Assembly (NCBI GenBank): GCA_023435305.1
Contig: JAEYRV010000035.1
Location: 12,371-76,370, forward strand
Origin: Bacillota bacterium
Lineage (GTDB): Bacteria; Bacillota; Clostridia; Acetivibrionales; DTU013
Reading direction: 5' to 3'
DNA: 64,000 nucleotides
Translations under genes and position numbers: made by a program
In this document: positions 1 through 8,425 of the stretch, piece after piece
How positions within the stretch are numbered: the first letter of the stretch is position 1
Layout: each line of letters begins with the position of its first letter
Notes under the pieces: generated by a model
What the model saw: the letters and a program-made list of their open reading frames with translations, nothing else
Told to the model about the DNA's origin: nothing
Database searches by the model: none

Positions 1-206
1 GCTATTCACGGCGAGCAGGCATGTAAAGCCTTTTAGCCGCTGACGGCAGCGTCCGTTATAACGCCGGAGAATGGCATACAAGCAAGGCTGTTTGTATAAG
101 TTCTTTCTGAGGCCGGTACTGTGAAGCACCGGTAAACCGGGGTGGTAACACGAAGCTGAATGCTCTCGTCCCCAGGACAATATCCTGGGGGTGGGAGCTT
201 TTTATT
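1..206 (+). promoter_or_regulatory. T-box riboswitch leader of metG (5' part probably outside the window)
   Basis: This leader senses uncharged tRNA and controls readthrough into the methionyl-tRNA synthetase gene. The T-box proper is near 141-152 and reads GGTGGTAACACG, a variant of the usual TGGNACCGCG core. It is followed by a strong intrinsic terminator at 162-206, with a GCTCTC/GGGAGC outer stem, a CCCCAGGA/TCCTGGGG inner stem and a T-run. The start of Stem I with the GAGAGTA-type motif is not visible, so the leader probably begins before base 1. I could not assign the specifier codon; Met is inferred from the downstream gene. Confidence 0.85.
162..206 (+). terminator. T-box-controlled intrinsic terminator before metG
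   Basis: A long GC-rich hairpin (CCCCAGGA pairing with TCCTGGGG, flanked by GCTCTC and GGGAGC) is followed by TTTTTATTTG. It lies directly 3' of the T-box sequence and would be replaced by the antiterminator when uncharged tRNA binds. Confidence 0.85.
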
Positions 207-260
207 TGTTTAATTACACATGTAAATACGTAGGGAAATGAAAAGAAAGGAAGTGTTACT

Positions 261-1916
261 ATGAACATACTTATAGGAAATGCGTGGCCATATGCCAATG
301 GATCACTGCACATAGGCCATATTGCAGCGTTGCTGCCGGGAGATGTACTTGCAAGATATCACAGGGCAAAGGGCGATACGGTGTTTTTAGTGTCAGGCAG
401 CGATTGCCACGGCACGCCTGTAGCAATAAGAGCAAAACAGGAGAATAAGACCCCGGGAGAAATAAGCGACATGTATCATGAAGAATTCACAGAGTGCTTT
501 GACCGCCTCGGGTTCTCCTATGACCTCTATTCTAAGACCTCCAGCAAAGACCACAAGGAATTTGTCAGGCAGTACCATAAAAAGCTGTATGAAGGAGGAT
601 ACGTCTATGAAAAATCTTCACAACAGGCGTACTGCGTCACCTGCAGACAATTTCTCCCTGACAGGTTTGTAAAGGGCATATGTCCAAATTGCGGTGAAAA
701 TGCCCGGGGCGATCAGTGCGAGGCCTGCGGCAGCGTACTGGAGCCGGAAATTCTGCTGGATGCAAGGTGCTCGATCTGTGGCTATCCACCTGAACTGAGG
801 CCGTCGGACCATCTGTATCTGGCTGTGACCAGGATGAAGGACGAACTGGAAAGCTATGTTGAGAGCCATAAAAGCTGGCGGAAAAATGCATATGAAATGT
901 CAAAGAGGTATATTAACGAAGGCCTTAGGGACAGAAGCCTGACAAGGGATCTGGACTGGGGCATCGACGTGCCGAAGGAGGGGTATGAGGACAAAAAGAT
1001 ATATATCTGGGCCGAAAATGTACTGGGCTATGTCTCGGACTGTTATGTACTATGCCGCCAAAGAGGCCTCGACTTCGAAACCTTCTGGAACAGCAGCAGA
1101 CAGTACTATGTCCACGGCAAGGACAACATCCCGTTCCATACCATCATCCTGCCCTCTCTGCTGCTGGGACGGACTGATACCAGGCTGAAGCTGCCCGACG
1201 AGATCATATCCAGCGAATACCTCACACTGGAGGGCAGAAAAATATCAACAAGCGCCAACTGGGCTATATGGGCAAAGGATCTGCTCAGCCGCTATGATCC
1301 GGATTCAATAAGATATTTTCTCATTGGCAGCGGTCCTGAGCAAAGAGATACCGACTTCACATGGACGGAGTTCGTAAACAGTCACAATGGTGAATTACTT
1401 GGTGCATACGGCAATCTGGTCAATCGCAGCCTTGTATTCATTCAGAAATTCTTCGACGGGAAAGTGCCTGAAGCTGTTACTGACTCGGCTCACGCATTGC
1501 TCGATGATCAAAGCGCAGAGCTGCTCTATTCATTCCATTCGCTATTCCACTCGGCAGGAGAGCTCATCGAGCAGGGTAGTTTCAAGGCAGCGCTGGAATC
1601 GATCTTTGCATGTATAAGAAAGGCAAATAAGTATTTTGATGAACAACAGCCCTGGATAACAGTAAAAAACGACCTTCCAAAGTGCAGGACAACTTTAAAT
1701 ACCTGCATACAGGTCATAGCAAACCTGTCAGTGCTGCTAGATCCATTCCTGCCCTTCTCATCAAACAAGCTAAGGTATACCCTCTCTCTTGGCGGGGCGT
1801 CCTGGCAGCCGGTCTCGGTTCCCTCCGGCACCGCCCTGGGTAATGTGGAAATATTGTTTGAACGGCTGGACAAGAAGGTCATAAAGGAAGAGCAGGACCG
1901 GTTGTTCGGGAGATAA
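261..1916 (+). CDS. metG: methionyl-tRNA synthetase, short form
   Basis: It charges tRNA-Met with methionine in the cytoplasm. The class I HIGH signature (HIGH) is at residues 17-20 and the KMSKS loop appears as KISTS near residue 326. A zinc-knuckle insert with CVTC, CPNC, CEAC and CSIC pairs spans about residues 125-175, as in the four-cysteine, E. coli-like subclass. At 551 aa it ends soon after the anticodon-binding helical domain and lacks the C-terminal EMAPII/Arc1p-like tRNA-binding domain of the usual 640-660 aa clostridial enzyme. The start is supported by AAGGAAG upstream of ATG. It could be a second, T-box-controlled MetRS; that cannot be decided from this window. Confidence 0.95.
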   Translation: MNILIGNAWPYANGSLHIGHIAALLPGDVLARYHRAKGDTVFLVSGSDCHGTPVAIRAKQENKTPGEISDMYHEEFTECFDRLGFSYDLYSKTSSKDHKEFVRQYHKKLYEGGYVYEKSSQQAYCVTCRQFLPDRFVKGICPNCGENARGDQCEACGSVLEPEILLDARCSICGYPPELRPSDHLYLAVTRMKDELESYVESHKSWRKNAYEMSKRYINEGLRDRSLTRDLDWGIDVPKEGYEDKKIYIWAENVLGYVSDCYVLCRQRGLDFETFWNSSRQYYVHGKDNIPFHTIILPSLLLGRTDTRLKLPDEIISSEYLTLEGRKISTSANWAIWAKDLLSRYDPDSIRYFLIGSGPEQRDTDFTWTEFVNSHNGELLGAYGNLVNRSLVFIQKFFDGKVPEAVTDSAHALLDDQSAELLYSFHSLFHSAGELIEQGSFKAALESIFACIRKANKYFDEQQPWITVKNDLPKCRTTLNTCIQVIANLSVLLDPFLPFSSNKLRYTLSLGGASWQPVSVPSGTALGNVEILFERLDKKVIKEEQDRLFGR

Positions 1917-2035
1917 TATTACATAAATTATGATTCACTGCTTGACTGCCGATATAGCAAAATATAACATATACATATGTACCGGATTCTATTGGTTCAG
2001 GTTTTAGGTCTCAGCTCATTTGAGGAGGCAAAAGT

Positions 2036-3970
2036 ATGGTTTTGATACCTTATCCACGCAAATTGACAATGTCCGCTGATGTGTTCCGAATGTCGGAAAT
2101 GACTCAGATATTCCTTGATACCGGATGTGATTATAATGATTTTGAAGCAGCAGTGTCACTGCGCAATGAAATCGAAAAAGCTGTGGGACTAAAACTTGCC
2201 ATTACCAAGGGCAAACTCGGAAAAGAGGGCAAAGATAGTAAAGATAAAGGCAAGACCGTATCTGCAGATGGCTTGATAATTCTCATGAAAGCCAGCTCGA
2301 AAACAGCCAGCATGCCTGACAGCGCCGGATCAGCATACTACACACTGTCAGTGGGCACAGGTTCCATAATTATAACAGGCAACAACAGCGGCGCTCTTTT
2401 CTACGGAATTCAAACCTTAAAGCAGCTTGTGAGGAATTATGTGAAAGAGATTCCCTGCATGGATATAGAAGATCAGCCGTCTTTTGAAGCAAGAGGCTTT
2501 TATCACGATGTCACAAGAGGAAAGGTGCCGGCGCTGGATACCCTGAAGGATCTGGCAGACAGGCTTTCCTTCTATAAGATAAACCAGCTGCAGCTCTATA
2601 TAGAGCATTCATTTGCATTTAAGAAATACAGTGAGATTTGGACCGACTCCGACCCTATTACAGCTGAAGAGATCCTAATACTGGATGACTACTGCAGGAA
2701 AAGAGGCATTGAGCTGGTCCCCTCCCTTTCTGTTTTCGGACATCTATATCACGTGCTGCTTTCCAGGAGCTTCAGACACCTGAATGAATTTGAAGACCTC
2801 CCGGATAAACCGTTTACATGGACCGACAGGATGACGCATTATACGCTGGATGCCAGTGATCCCAGAAGTCTGAGCTTTGCAAAGGAAATAATCGATGAAT
2901 TCATACCTCTTTTTTCATCGGATAAATTCAATATATGCTGCGATGAGACCTTTGACCTCGGTCAGGGAAAGAATAAAGTGCTCACGGATGAGATCGGAAG
3001 AGGAAAGCTGTATCTGTTCTTTGTAAGGAGCCTCATCGACCATCTCAAGACACGCAAAAAGAGAGTCATGATGTGGGGCGATATTCTGCTGAAGTACCCT
3101 CAGATCCTCAGCGAGATTCCCGATAATGTGATAATACTAAACTGGAATTACGAATCCGAAGCTTCAGAGGACGGCTTCAGACAGATCCAGGAAGCCGGCC
3201 TGCAGCAGTATGCCAGCCCTGGTGTACAGGGCTGGAACAGACTGATAAACAACATGGATAACGCGTCTATGAACATAAAAGCGCTTGCAGGCTGGGCAAC
3301 TAAATATAATGCTCTGGGCATATTGAACACCGATTGGGGTGATTTCGGTCATATCAACCTGCTGGCAGGCTCAATACCCGGTGCAATATACGGAGCTGCG
3401 CTGTCATGGAACGCCGATCAGCCCGACCATCCCACTGATGAAGAAATATCCCGGCTGGAATACGGAGATAAATCCGGAAGTCTCATAGGGCTGGTACGTC
3501 AGTTGTCAAGAGAGCCCCTAATAGATTGGAATACTGTCGTACTCTGGTATTACACAATGTGCGGCTATGATACAGGTATGTACAGCAAATTCTACAACCA
3601 CACAAGAGAACTTATATTTAACTTTGATGAAAGTAAGATAAAAGCTGCCTATGACCGAATCCGGGAAATCGATGCAAATATATCGCTATTGCATCAATCA
3701 GTGTTTGAGGACAGAAGGCAGGATGTCAGTGAATTTCTCATCGCCGCGGATGGTCTTGCACTCTTCCAGGCCCTGCTGTTGGTGATAAAAAAGAAATATC
3801 TCGGGCAAACCTCAACAGGTCTCATTTTCAATCCAAACGAGCTGGCAGTAAAGCTCGAGAACTGGTTCGGCAGGTATAAAGCAGCCTGGCGGGCCAGAAA
3901 CAAGGAAAGTGAGCTCTTCAGGATAAAGGATGTCATAATGGGGATCTGCAGGCTGTTAAGGGTAAAGTAA
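2036..3970 (+). CDS. beta-N-acetylhexosaminidase, GH20 family (cytoplasmic)
   Basis: It probably removes terminal N-acetylhexosamine residues from oligosaccharides by substrate-assisted catalysis. The N-terminal 130 residues resemble the GH20b alpha/beta domain. The (beta/alpha)8 barrel follows, with the catalytic Asp-Glu pair at residues 303-304 in NICCDETFDLG. The C-terminal 150 residues are helical. No signal peptide is present, so it likely acts on imported sugars. The start follows GAGGAGG seven to eight bases upstream. It shares its strand with metG, but 119 bases separate them and I see no obvious terminator between. A Lys/Gly/Asp-rich stretch around residues 60-75 looks like a surface-loop insertion. 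Exact substrate is unknown. Confidence 0.85.
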   Translation: MVLIPYPRKLTMSADVFRMSEMTQIFLDTGCDYNDFEAAVSLRNEIEKAVGLKLAITKGKLGKEGKDSKDKGKTVSADGLIILMKASSKTASMPDSAGSAYYTLSVGTGSIIITGNNSGALFYGIQTLKQLVRNYVKEIPCMDIEDQPSFEARGFYHDVTRGKVPALDTLKDLADRLSFYKINQLQLYIEHSFAFKKYSEIWTDSDPITAEEILILDDYCRKRGIELVPSLSVFGHLYHVLLSRSFRHLNEFEDLPDKPFTWTDRMTHYTLDASDPRSLSFAKEIIDEFIPLFSSDKFNICCDETFDLGQGKNKVLTDEIGRGKLYLFFVRSLIDHLKTRKKRVMMWGDILLKYPQILSEIPDNVIILNWNYESEASEDGFRQIQEAGLQQYASPGVQGWNRLINNMDNASMNIKALAGWATKYNALGILNTDWGDFGHINLLAGSIPGAIYGAALSWNADQPDHPTDEEISRLEYGDKSGSLIGLVRQLSREPLIDWNTVVLWYYTMCGYDTGMYSKFYNHTRELIFNFDESKIKAAYDRIREIDANISLLHQSVFEDRRQDVSEFLIAADGLALFQALLLVIKKKYLGQTSTGLIFNPNELAVKLENWFGRYKAAWRARNKESELFRIKDVIMGICRLLRVK

Positions 3971-3995
3971 AGTGAACCCCTTAAGGGGTTCACTT
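3970..3995. terminator. perfect 26-bp palindrome between convergent genes
   Basis: The stretch AAGTGAACCCC-TTAA-GGGGTTCACTT is a perfect inverted repeat starting at the last base of the GH20 stop codon. It faces the convergent DUF3788 gene and is probably a bidirectional transcription stop, though neither side has a strong T-run. Confidence 0.6.
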
Positions 3996-4016
3996 AAAAC
4001 TGACGGCTTTTATATA

Positions 4017-4460
4017 TTACGATGCCTTTGGAGGCATTTTTACGCCGCATATCTTTTTGTAGTCCTGAATTCCGGCCTCATCCGTGATCCTGAACATCAT
4101 CCACTTGCCCAGCTTCATGTAATCCCCCGCTTTACTGTACAGCTCAGCGATCTCAGGTGTCAGCATCGGCAGTATTGCCTCCATCAGAGGATCAAGCTTG
4201 TAGCTGATGACCAGAAATACGGAAAACGAGTCCTGTTCGGGATATAATGTACCAAAGGACTGACCGCTCTTTTGGAACTTGATGTTCCAGCCTGGTTTGC
4301 CCGAGCATGCACTATAGGACATCTTGGGCTTTGCTTTATAAGCCTTGTCCATATAATCGATCAGGGAGTCCCATAACTTACTGGCATTGCCGCCTATGTA
4401 CTCTGTTATTTGCTCCATAGTCGGCTGTTTTTCCTGCGGAAACAGTTCATTCCATTCCAT
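4017..4460 (-). CDS. DUF3788 family protein
   Basis: This is a 147-aa soluble protein without signal peptide or membrane segment. The pattern (MEWNELFP start, Y-SACSGKPGWN-KF around residues 48-60, a central YPEQDSFSVFLVIS strand region and a C-terminal LGKWMMFRI segment) matches the DUF3788 family common in Firmicutes and Bacteroidetes. Function is unknown. The start has AGGAG about nine bases upstream. It is a single-gene unit convergent with the GH20 gene. Confidence 0.8.
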   Translation of the reverse strand: MEWNELFPQEKQPTMEQITEYIGGNASKLWDSLIDYMDKAYKAKPKMSYSACSGKPGWNIKFQKSGQSFGTLYPEQDSFSVFLVISYKLDPLMEAILPMLTPEIAELYSKAGDYMKLGKWMMFRITDEAGIQDYKKICGVKMPPKAS

Positions 4461-4571
4461 AGCAATACACTCCTATCGGTTAAGGTTATCATTATTTTAC
4501 CAGAACATTTTGACAACTGTGTGTCATATTTAACCAATCTGTAATAACATGCCCAAATCCCGGGGCCAGCA

Positions 4572-4676
4572 TCAATCCTCAGTAATAGCCCGCATAGCGA
4601 TCTGAAGCCTTTCGTCCGTACTCTGGCCGCCCTCGATCCTGAGGACCGGGCATTTCATATACCAGGAAAGGTTCAC
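4572..4676 (-). pseudogene. possible C-terminal remnant of a P-loop kinase-like protein
   Basis: Directly after the HAD gene, with a GTGA overlap of its stop codon, lies a 34-codon frame (VNLSWYMKCPVLRIEGG, then an amphipathic end and TGA). It reads like the C-terminal strand and helix of a small nucleotide or nucleoside kinase or AAA-type ATPase. There is no upstream body for it because the frame runs back into the HAD gene. I infer a leftover fragment or a translationally coupled microprotein; family assignment is only by feel. Confidence 0.3.
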
Positions 4677-5326
4677 AAAACAGCCTTTATCAGATAATCT
4701 CTTACCTCAGGCAGCGAATCAACAATATATGCGCCGGATTTCGGCAGCCGTTCCCGGCTCTGGTGGCCGGAAGACAGCAGCAGACAGCTGCAGCCAAGTT
4801 CATTGGCAGTTTCAAAGTCATGCAGGGTATCGCCGACCAGGATAACCTCACCGTCTCCAAATCCTGACTCCGCCAGCCAGCTTCTGCCGACATCGACCTT
4901 ACTGGTGGCATGGCAGTTGTCAAGGCCCAGCAGTTTATCAAAGTATCCGGCGATCCCAAAATGGTTTACCTGCTCCTCAAGGTTCTGAATCTGCGATGCC
5001 GAGAGTATGACCTGGCTGATGCCCATATCACGGATAAACTCCAACACAGTCACGGCATCCTCCCTCAAACATGCGAAGAGACTTTCCTTCTGATATTTTC
5101 TTACATATTCATTTGAAATGTCTTCAAAGGGCTCCTTCTGAAAATCGAAGCCCAGCTCGCAATAATAGTTCTTTACCGGAAAGCCGAATATCCTTCTGTA
5201 CCTTTCCGTGTCCATCACCGGCATCTCCCGGCATTTCAATATACTATTCATTACATTGATACAGACATCCATATCATCAAGCAATGTTCCGTTCCAGTCC
5301 CATATGACACACTTGTATCCAGCCAT
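4673..5326 (-). CDS. HAD-superfamily hydrolase (phosphoglycolate-phosphatase-like, DWNGT type)
   Basis: A Rossmann-fold HAD protein of about 217 aa, expected to dephosphorylate a small metabolite. Motif I is VIWDWNGTLLDD near residue 10, so the usual second catalytic Asp (DxD) is Asn. Motif II is VILSAS near residue 115 and motif IV is VGDTLHDFETA near residue 168. A helical cap lies between motifs I and II. I chose ATG at 5326; a GTG at 5335 with GAGGAG just upstream is an alternative, and longer versions run into the HD gene. It follows the HD gene by about 10 bases, so the two are probably co-transcribed. Confidence 0.85.
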   Translation of the reverse strand: MAGYKCVIWDWNGTLLDDMDVCINVMNSILKCREMPVMDTERYRRIFGFPVKNYYCELGFDFQKEPFEDISNEYVRKYQKESLFACLREDAVTVLEFIRDMGISQVILSASQIQNLEEQVNHFGIAGYFDKLLGLDNCHATSKVDVGRSWLAESGFGDGEVILVGDTLHDFETANELGCSCLLLSSGHQSRERLPKSGAYIVDSLPEVRDYLIKAVL

Positions 5327-5336
5327 TTCCCTCACA

Positions 5337-5930
5337 TTACTCCTCATGTAAATAGTGGTTTTCCGAAGACTCCCTGATCCTTTTACGAACAAATTCAGCT
5401 ATTGCTTCAGGCGCCTTTTCAAACACCATCTTGTTCCGGGCCAATACCTTGTCCACTGTTACCTTATGCTGCTTCCACATCTTGCCCTCAGAAGCCGAAT
5501 TCATCAGCAAGGGCTGTATCCTGTCCACTGCTGCAGCAAATATTGCTTCATCTGTTTCCATCGCCTCAAATTCCTGCCACAGCTCTTTGTACTCCTTCTC
5601 CTGGTCCGCAGGCAGCATGGAGAATATCTTATCAGCGGCCTGCTGCTCCCGCTCAACCTTATCGAGGTATCCCTGCTCATCATAAGCAAATGTATCGCCG
5701 GCATATATCTCAACAATATCATGGATCAAAACCATTTTTAAGGTCTTGAGTATGTCAGCGCCATTAAAATACTCAGCCAGCACAGCCACCATCATAGCCA
5801 GGTGCCAGGAATGCTCGGTGTCATTTTCACGCCGCGATCCATCGGAAAGATAGTTCTGCCTCAAAATCAGCTTTAGCTTGTCTATTTCGAGTATAAACTG
5901 TATTTGCTGCTCAAGCCGTGATATATCCAT
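5337..5930 (-). CDS. HD-domain phosphohydrolase (YfbR / 5'-deoxynucleotidase-like)
   Basis: This 197-aa protein probably hydrolyses nucleoside 5'-monophosphates or related phosphoesters using divalent metal ions. The HD-domain ligands are visible as ENDTEHSWH around residue 37, LIHDIVEIYAGD around residues 70-80 and a C-terminal AAVDRIQPLL Asp. This arrangement matches the HD_3 / YfbR group of small HD hydrolases. Start ATG has GGAGG 5-6 bases upstream. It heads a two-gene unit with the HAD phosphatase, suggesting linked nucleotide or phosphometabolite clean-up. The substrate is not deducible from sequence. Confidence 0.85.
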   Translation of the reverse strand: MDISRLEQQIQFILEIDKLKLILRQNYLSDGSRRENDTEHSWHLAMMVAVLAEYFNGADILKTLKMVLIHDIVEIYAGDTFAYDEQGYLDKVEREQQAADKIFSMLPADQEKEYKELWQEFEAMETDEAIFAAAVDRIQPLLMNSASEGKMWKQHKVTVDKVLARNKMVFEKAPEAIAEFVRKRIRESSENHYLHEE

Positions 5931-5950
5931 GGTACACCTCCATAAACTAA

Positions 5951-5972
5951 AACAATGGTCCTTCCCATTGTT
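5951..5972 (-). terminator. intrinsic terminator after the methyltransferase gene
   Basis: On the minus strand AACAATGGG-AAGG-ACCATTGTT is followed by TTTTAGTTT. It ends the transcript of the methyltransferase and GNAT genes and separates them from the HD/HAD unit. Confidence 0.7.
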
Positions 5973-5981
5973 CCACTTTTC

Positions 5982-6539
5982 TTATTTGAAATAGCTGACA
6001 CTTCTCTTTTCGGCCTCAAACACATAATATCCGTCTGATTCATGTATCCGCACACCGCCGAAAACGGAAATCAGCTTATTTTTATACCAGTCCTTCCGCT
6101 TTGTTACCATAAACATTTTACCGCCAAGCTTCAGACGATTGAAGCCCTTTTCGATAAATTTTTTAGCTACAGCGAAATCCGTGTGATATGGCGGATTTGA
6201 CAAAATACAGTCAAAGCCGGCTTCATCCAGTGATACAAATCCATCACTCTGAAGTATATTAACGCCTGATACGGCATTTCTGTCAGCGTTCCTTCGGGAC
6301 AATAAAACCGCTTCAGGCTCCACATCCACCATAAATACATTCCCAGGAGCAGTGAACCTGGCAGCAGTTATACCCACGACACCGTATCCGCAGCCCAGGT
6401 CAAGCACCCTCCAGCCATCGGCAAACTCCACAAATGAAAGCATCGCAAGTGTGCCGGCATCGATCCGCCTTGGTGAAAACACATCGTCTGAAGTTTCAAA
6501 CTCGAACTCAAATCCCTTTATTACTGTCTTTATTATCAT
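5982..6539 (-). CDS. class I SAM-dependent methyltransferase (RsmC/MTS-like)
   Basis: A 185-aa methyltransferase likely acting on a nucleic-acid base. SAM-binding motif I is VLDLGCGYGVVG around residue 46, the acidic motif II is FMVDVEP, and motif IV is NPPY in CILSNPPYHTDFA around residue 110. NPPY is typical of enzymes methylating exocyclic or ring nitrogens of bases, as in RsmC and PrmC-like families. It is a single MTS domain without the N-terminal duplicate of RsmC. The ATG at 6539 follows GGGAG at good spacing, better than the upstream start. It lies 36 bases after the GNAT gene and ends the transcription unit. Confidence 0.85.
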   Translation of the reverse strand: MIIKTVIKGFEFEFETSDDVFSPRRIDAGTLAMLSFVEFADGWRVLDLGCGYGVVGITAARFTAPGNVFMVDVEPEAVLLSRRNADRNAVSGVNILQSDGFVSLDEAGFDCILSNPPYHTDFAVAKKFIEKGFNRLKLGGKMFMVTKRKDWYKNKLISVFGGVRIHESDGYYVFEAEKRSVSYFK

Positions 6540-6575
6540 ATTGACTCCCAATCCTGGTCCCGGCTCCGGCCAGAA

Positions 6576-7544
6576 TCATTTAATGGTCTTCATAATATTC
6601 TCATTCAATCTGCGCACATACGACCTGCAGACCGGCTGAAAATACCTCATCCAGAAGCTGCATGCCTCAAGGTTCGTTGCCTCGAAATCTACCGAACATC
6701 TCTCATATCCGTTGGATGCAGCCCATTCCATTATTGTCGACAGCAGCGCTGCTGCGATACCTCTGCCCCGATATTCAGGCATCACGTATGCCCCGTTTAC
6801 GCAAAGCTTGTTCTTCCCGTTTACGATCCACGCCGCCCCGTCTTCCACATGTGCAGCCTTCATGTATCCAACGGCTGTATCCCCATCCCATACTGCCCAG
6901 ATACGGCCTCCCGGCTCCGAGAGCATTTCCTTTATCATATCGGCAGTTTCCGGTTCCATATATGGATTGAACACCGGTGCTCTTGACAGATGTTTATAAT
7001 GAGCATCAAACAATGGCAGGATCTCGTCTGCCTCGTTCTCAGAAATCACTCCAATCCTTAACCCCTTCATCAGATCTGCCGCTCCCAAACTTCCCACTGG
7101 CCTTATTGCATCGACGCAGGCACTCCCGAAGCCATTCCATACAAATGCATCCTGCGCCTCCCTGTCGGTATTGAGAAAAACGACTGCATGGGTAAGGCAG
7201 CCATCGTTGACCCACTCCTGACCGATTGCCCGGTTCATTTTTCTGTAGATTTCAAAAGCATTCTCCGGAACGGACGCATGTGCCCATTCCGGCACCAATA
7301 CTCCCTTATGCACACCAAGCAGCCCATCGATATACAATCCGGTCATAAACCCGATCATTTTACCGTTTCTGTATGCCGCCACTCCCGGGGTCAGCATATT
7401 CTGCCTGAGCTTCTCAGCCAGTATGTCCCTTCGCGAGTTTTCCTCATCGAGTATGGGAACTGCCTTCCTCTGACGCTCATATGCAGCGGCAAACAATTCG
7501 CAGGCCTCTTCGATGTCATTGTATTTAAGTTCTCTTATCTCCAT
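6576..7544 (-). CDS. GNAT N-acetyltransferase, tandem-domain type
   Basis: A 322-aa acetyl-CoA-dependent acyltransferase. The C-terminal GNAT domain is complete, with acetyl-CoA loop YRGRGIAAALL and the following helix and strand (NLEACSFWMRYF) near residues 255-310. The N-terminal half resembles a second, degenerate GNAT domain (YDDIEEACELF-type first helix and GFMTGL strand). The ATG at 7544 is chosen because AGGGAG precedes it and longer starts overlap the upstream gene. It is 17 bases downstream of a second GNAT gene. Substrate unknown. Confidence 0.8.
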   Translation of the reverse strand: MEIRELKYNDIEEACELFAAAYERQRKAVPILDEENSRRDILAEKLRQNMLTPGVAAYRNGKMIGFMTGLYIDGLLGVHKGVLVPEWAHASVPENAFEIYRKMNRAIGQEWVNDGCLTHAVVFLNTDREAQDAFVWNGFGSACVDAIRPVGSLGAADLMKGLRIGVISENEADEILPLFDAHYKHLSRAPVFNPYMEPETADMIKEMLSEPGGRIWAVWDGDTAVGYMKAAHVEDGAAWIVNGKNKLCVNGAYVMPEYRGRGIAAALLSTIMEWAASNGYERCSVDFEATNLEACSFWMRYFQPVCRSYVRRLNENIMKTIK

Positions 7545-7561
7545 AGATCCGTTTCTCCCTG

Positions 7562-8140
7562 TCATTCTGTCCCGCTTATCGACAGTGCTCCGTTTCCCGG
7601 CCATTCATCCGCCAGCATGGCATACAGATACTCGTCCCACCAAATCGGGCTGCCATCTTCTGCGTCCTTGATGGCGGCACATCTGAGCGAATATCCTTCC
7701 CGCCTCATATCTATCCTCTCCATCAGCTTCCAGGACGGAACATTTTCAGGACAGCATTTAGCGATGATCCTATGAGCTCCCAATTTGCCGAAGGCATAAT
7801 CCATAATGCCCCTGCAGGCCTCCGTCGCGTAACCGTTCCCATGAAATTCGTTGTTGAATATGTATCCGATCATCCATGTCAGGAACTTCTCGGGCTCCTC
7901 GCGTCCAAGATATATATGGCCTATCATCTTTCCCGTCGTCTTCAGTTCCACAGCCCAAAAAGTGTTGCCTTTTGCCAGCTCCTCTGCTGCTTTTCGCATA
8001 CTCTCGTCACTTGTGTCCCAGGGACCCTCATATTTCATTACCTCTTCCCTGGACAGATATTCCTGCATGTCCTTCCAGTCCTGAGGCTTTATATTCCTTA
8101 CATAGAGCCTTTCTGTTTCAATAATGATCACCTGCTGCAC
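7562..8140 (-). CDS. GNAT N-acetyltransferase, RimJ/RimL type
   Basis: A 192-aa acyltransferase. ETERLYVRNI at the N-terminus is the common start of RimJ/RimL-like ribosomal-protein or small-molecule acetyltransferases. It is followed by the acetyl-CoA binding region GYATEACRGIMDYAF around residue 105 and the NVPSWKLMERIDMRREG segment around residue 140. The start shown is GTG; a second in-frame GTG four codons downstream is also possible. It lies between the small basic protein gene (9-base gap) and another GNAT (17 bases). The modified substrate is unknown. Confidence 0.85.
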   Translation of the reverse strand: MQQVIIIETERLYVRNIKPQDWKDMQEYLSREEVMKYEGPWDTSDESMRKAAEELAKGNTFWAVELKTTGKMIGHIYLGREEPEKFLTWMIGYIFNNEFHGNGYATEACRGIMDYAFGKLGAHRIIAKCCPENVPSWKLMERIDMRREGYSLRCAAIKDAEDGSPIWWDEYLYAMLADEWPGNGALSISGTE

Positions 8141-8149
8141 CCCCGTATA

Positions 8150-8299
8150 TCATCTGTCCTCCTGGACAATTTTCTTTTCTTCCTGCCTGCGTTTCTTCTT
8201 ATCCTTCATCTCATTTTCCTGCACTCTGGTCCTTGGATTCATATTCCAGTTATTTCTTATTTCCTTCATCAACTCATATGTATCCTTCTTCTTTTTCAT
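8150..8299 (-). CDS. small lysine-rich protein, 49 aa
   Basis: A short frame begins at ATG 8299 behind a strong AGAGGAG site with 5-base spacing and ends just 9 bases before the RimJ-like GNAT gene. The product is highly charged: MKKKKDTYELMKEIRNNW at the start, then a Lys/Arg/Glu-rich helix ending in VQEDR. There is no membrane segment. The gene-like spacing, good ribosome site and lack of a longer overlapping gene support that it is real. Function unknown; the basic N-terminus and helical charge pattern would allow RNA or ribosome binding, which is only inference. Confidence 0.6.
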   Translation of the reverse strand: MKKKKDTYELMKEIRNNWNMNPRTRVQENEMKDKKKRRQEEKKIVQEDR

Positions 8300-8316
8300 A
8301 TCGCTCCTCTTTCATA

Positions 8317-8348
8317 ACAAAAAAGCACGCTTATCCAAGCTGCGTGCC
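8317..8348 (-). terminator. intrinsic terminator after the EFR1 gene
   Basis: On the minus strand GGCACGCAGCTTGGATAAGC-GTGC forms a hairpin followed by six T residues. It lies about 80 bases downstream of the EFR1 stop codon. Confidence 0.75.
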
Positions 8349-8425
8349 TATATATCTCCAACAATTACATTATATAAGTCAATTCCATATGCTGTCAACG
8401 CTACAAAATATCTATAAACTGTTTA

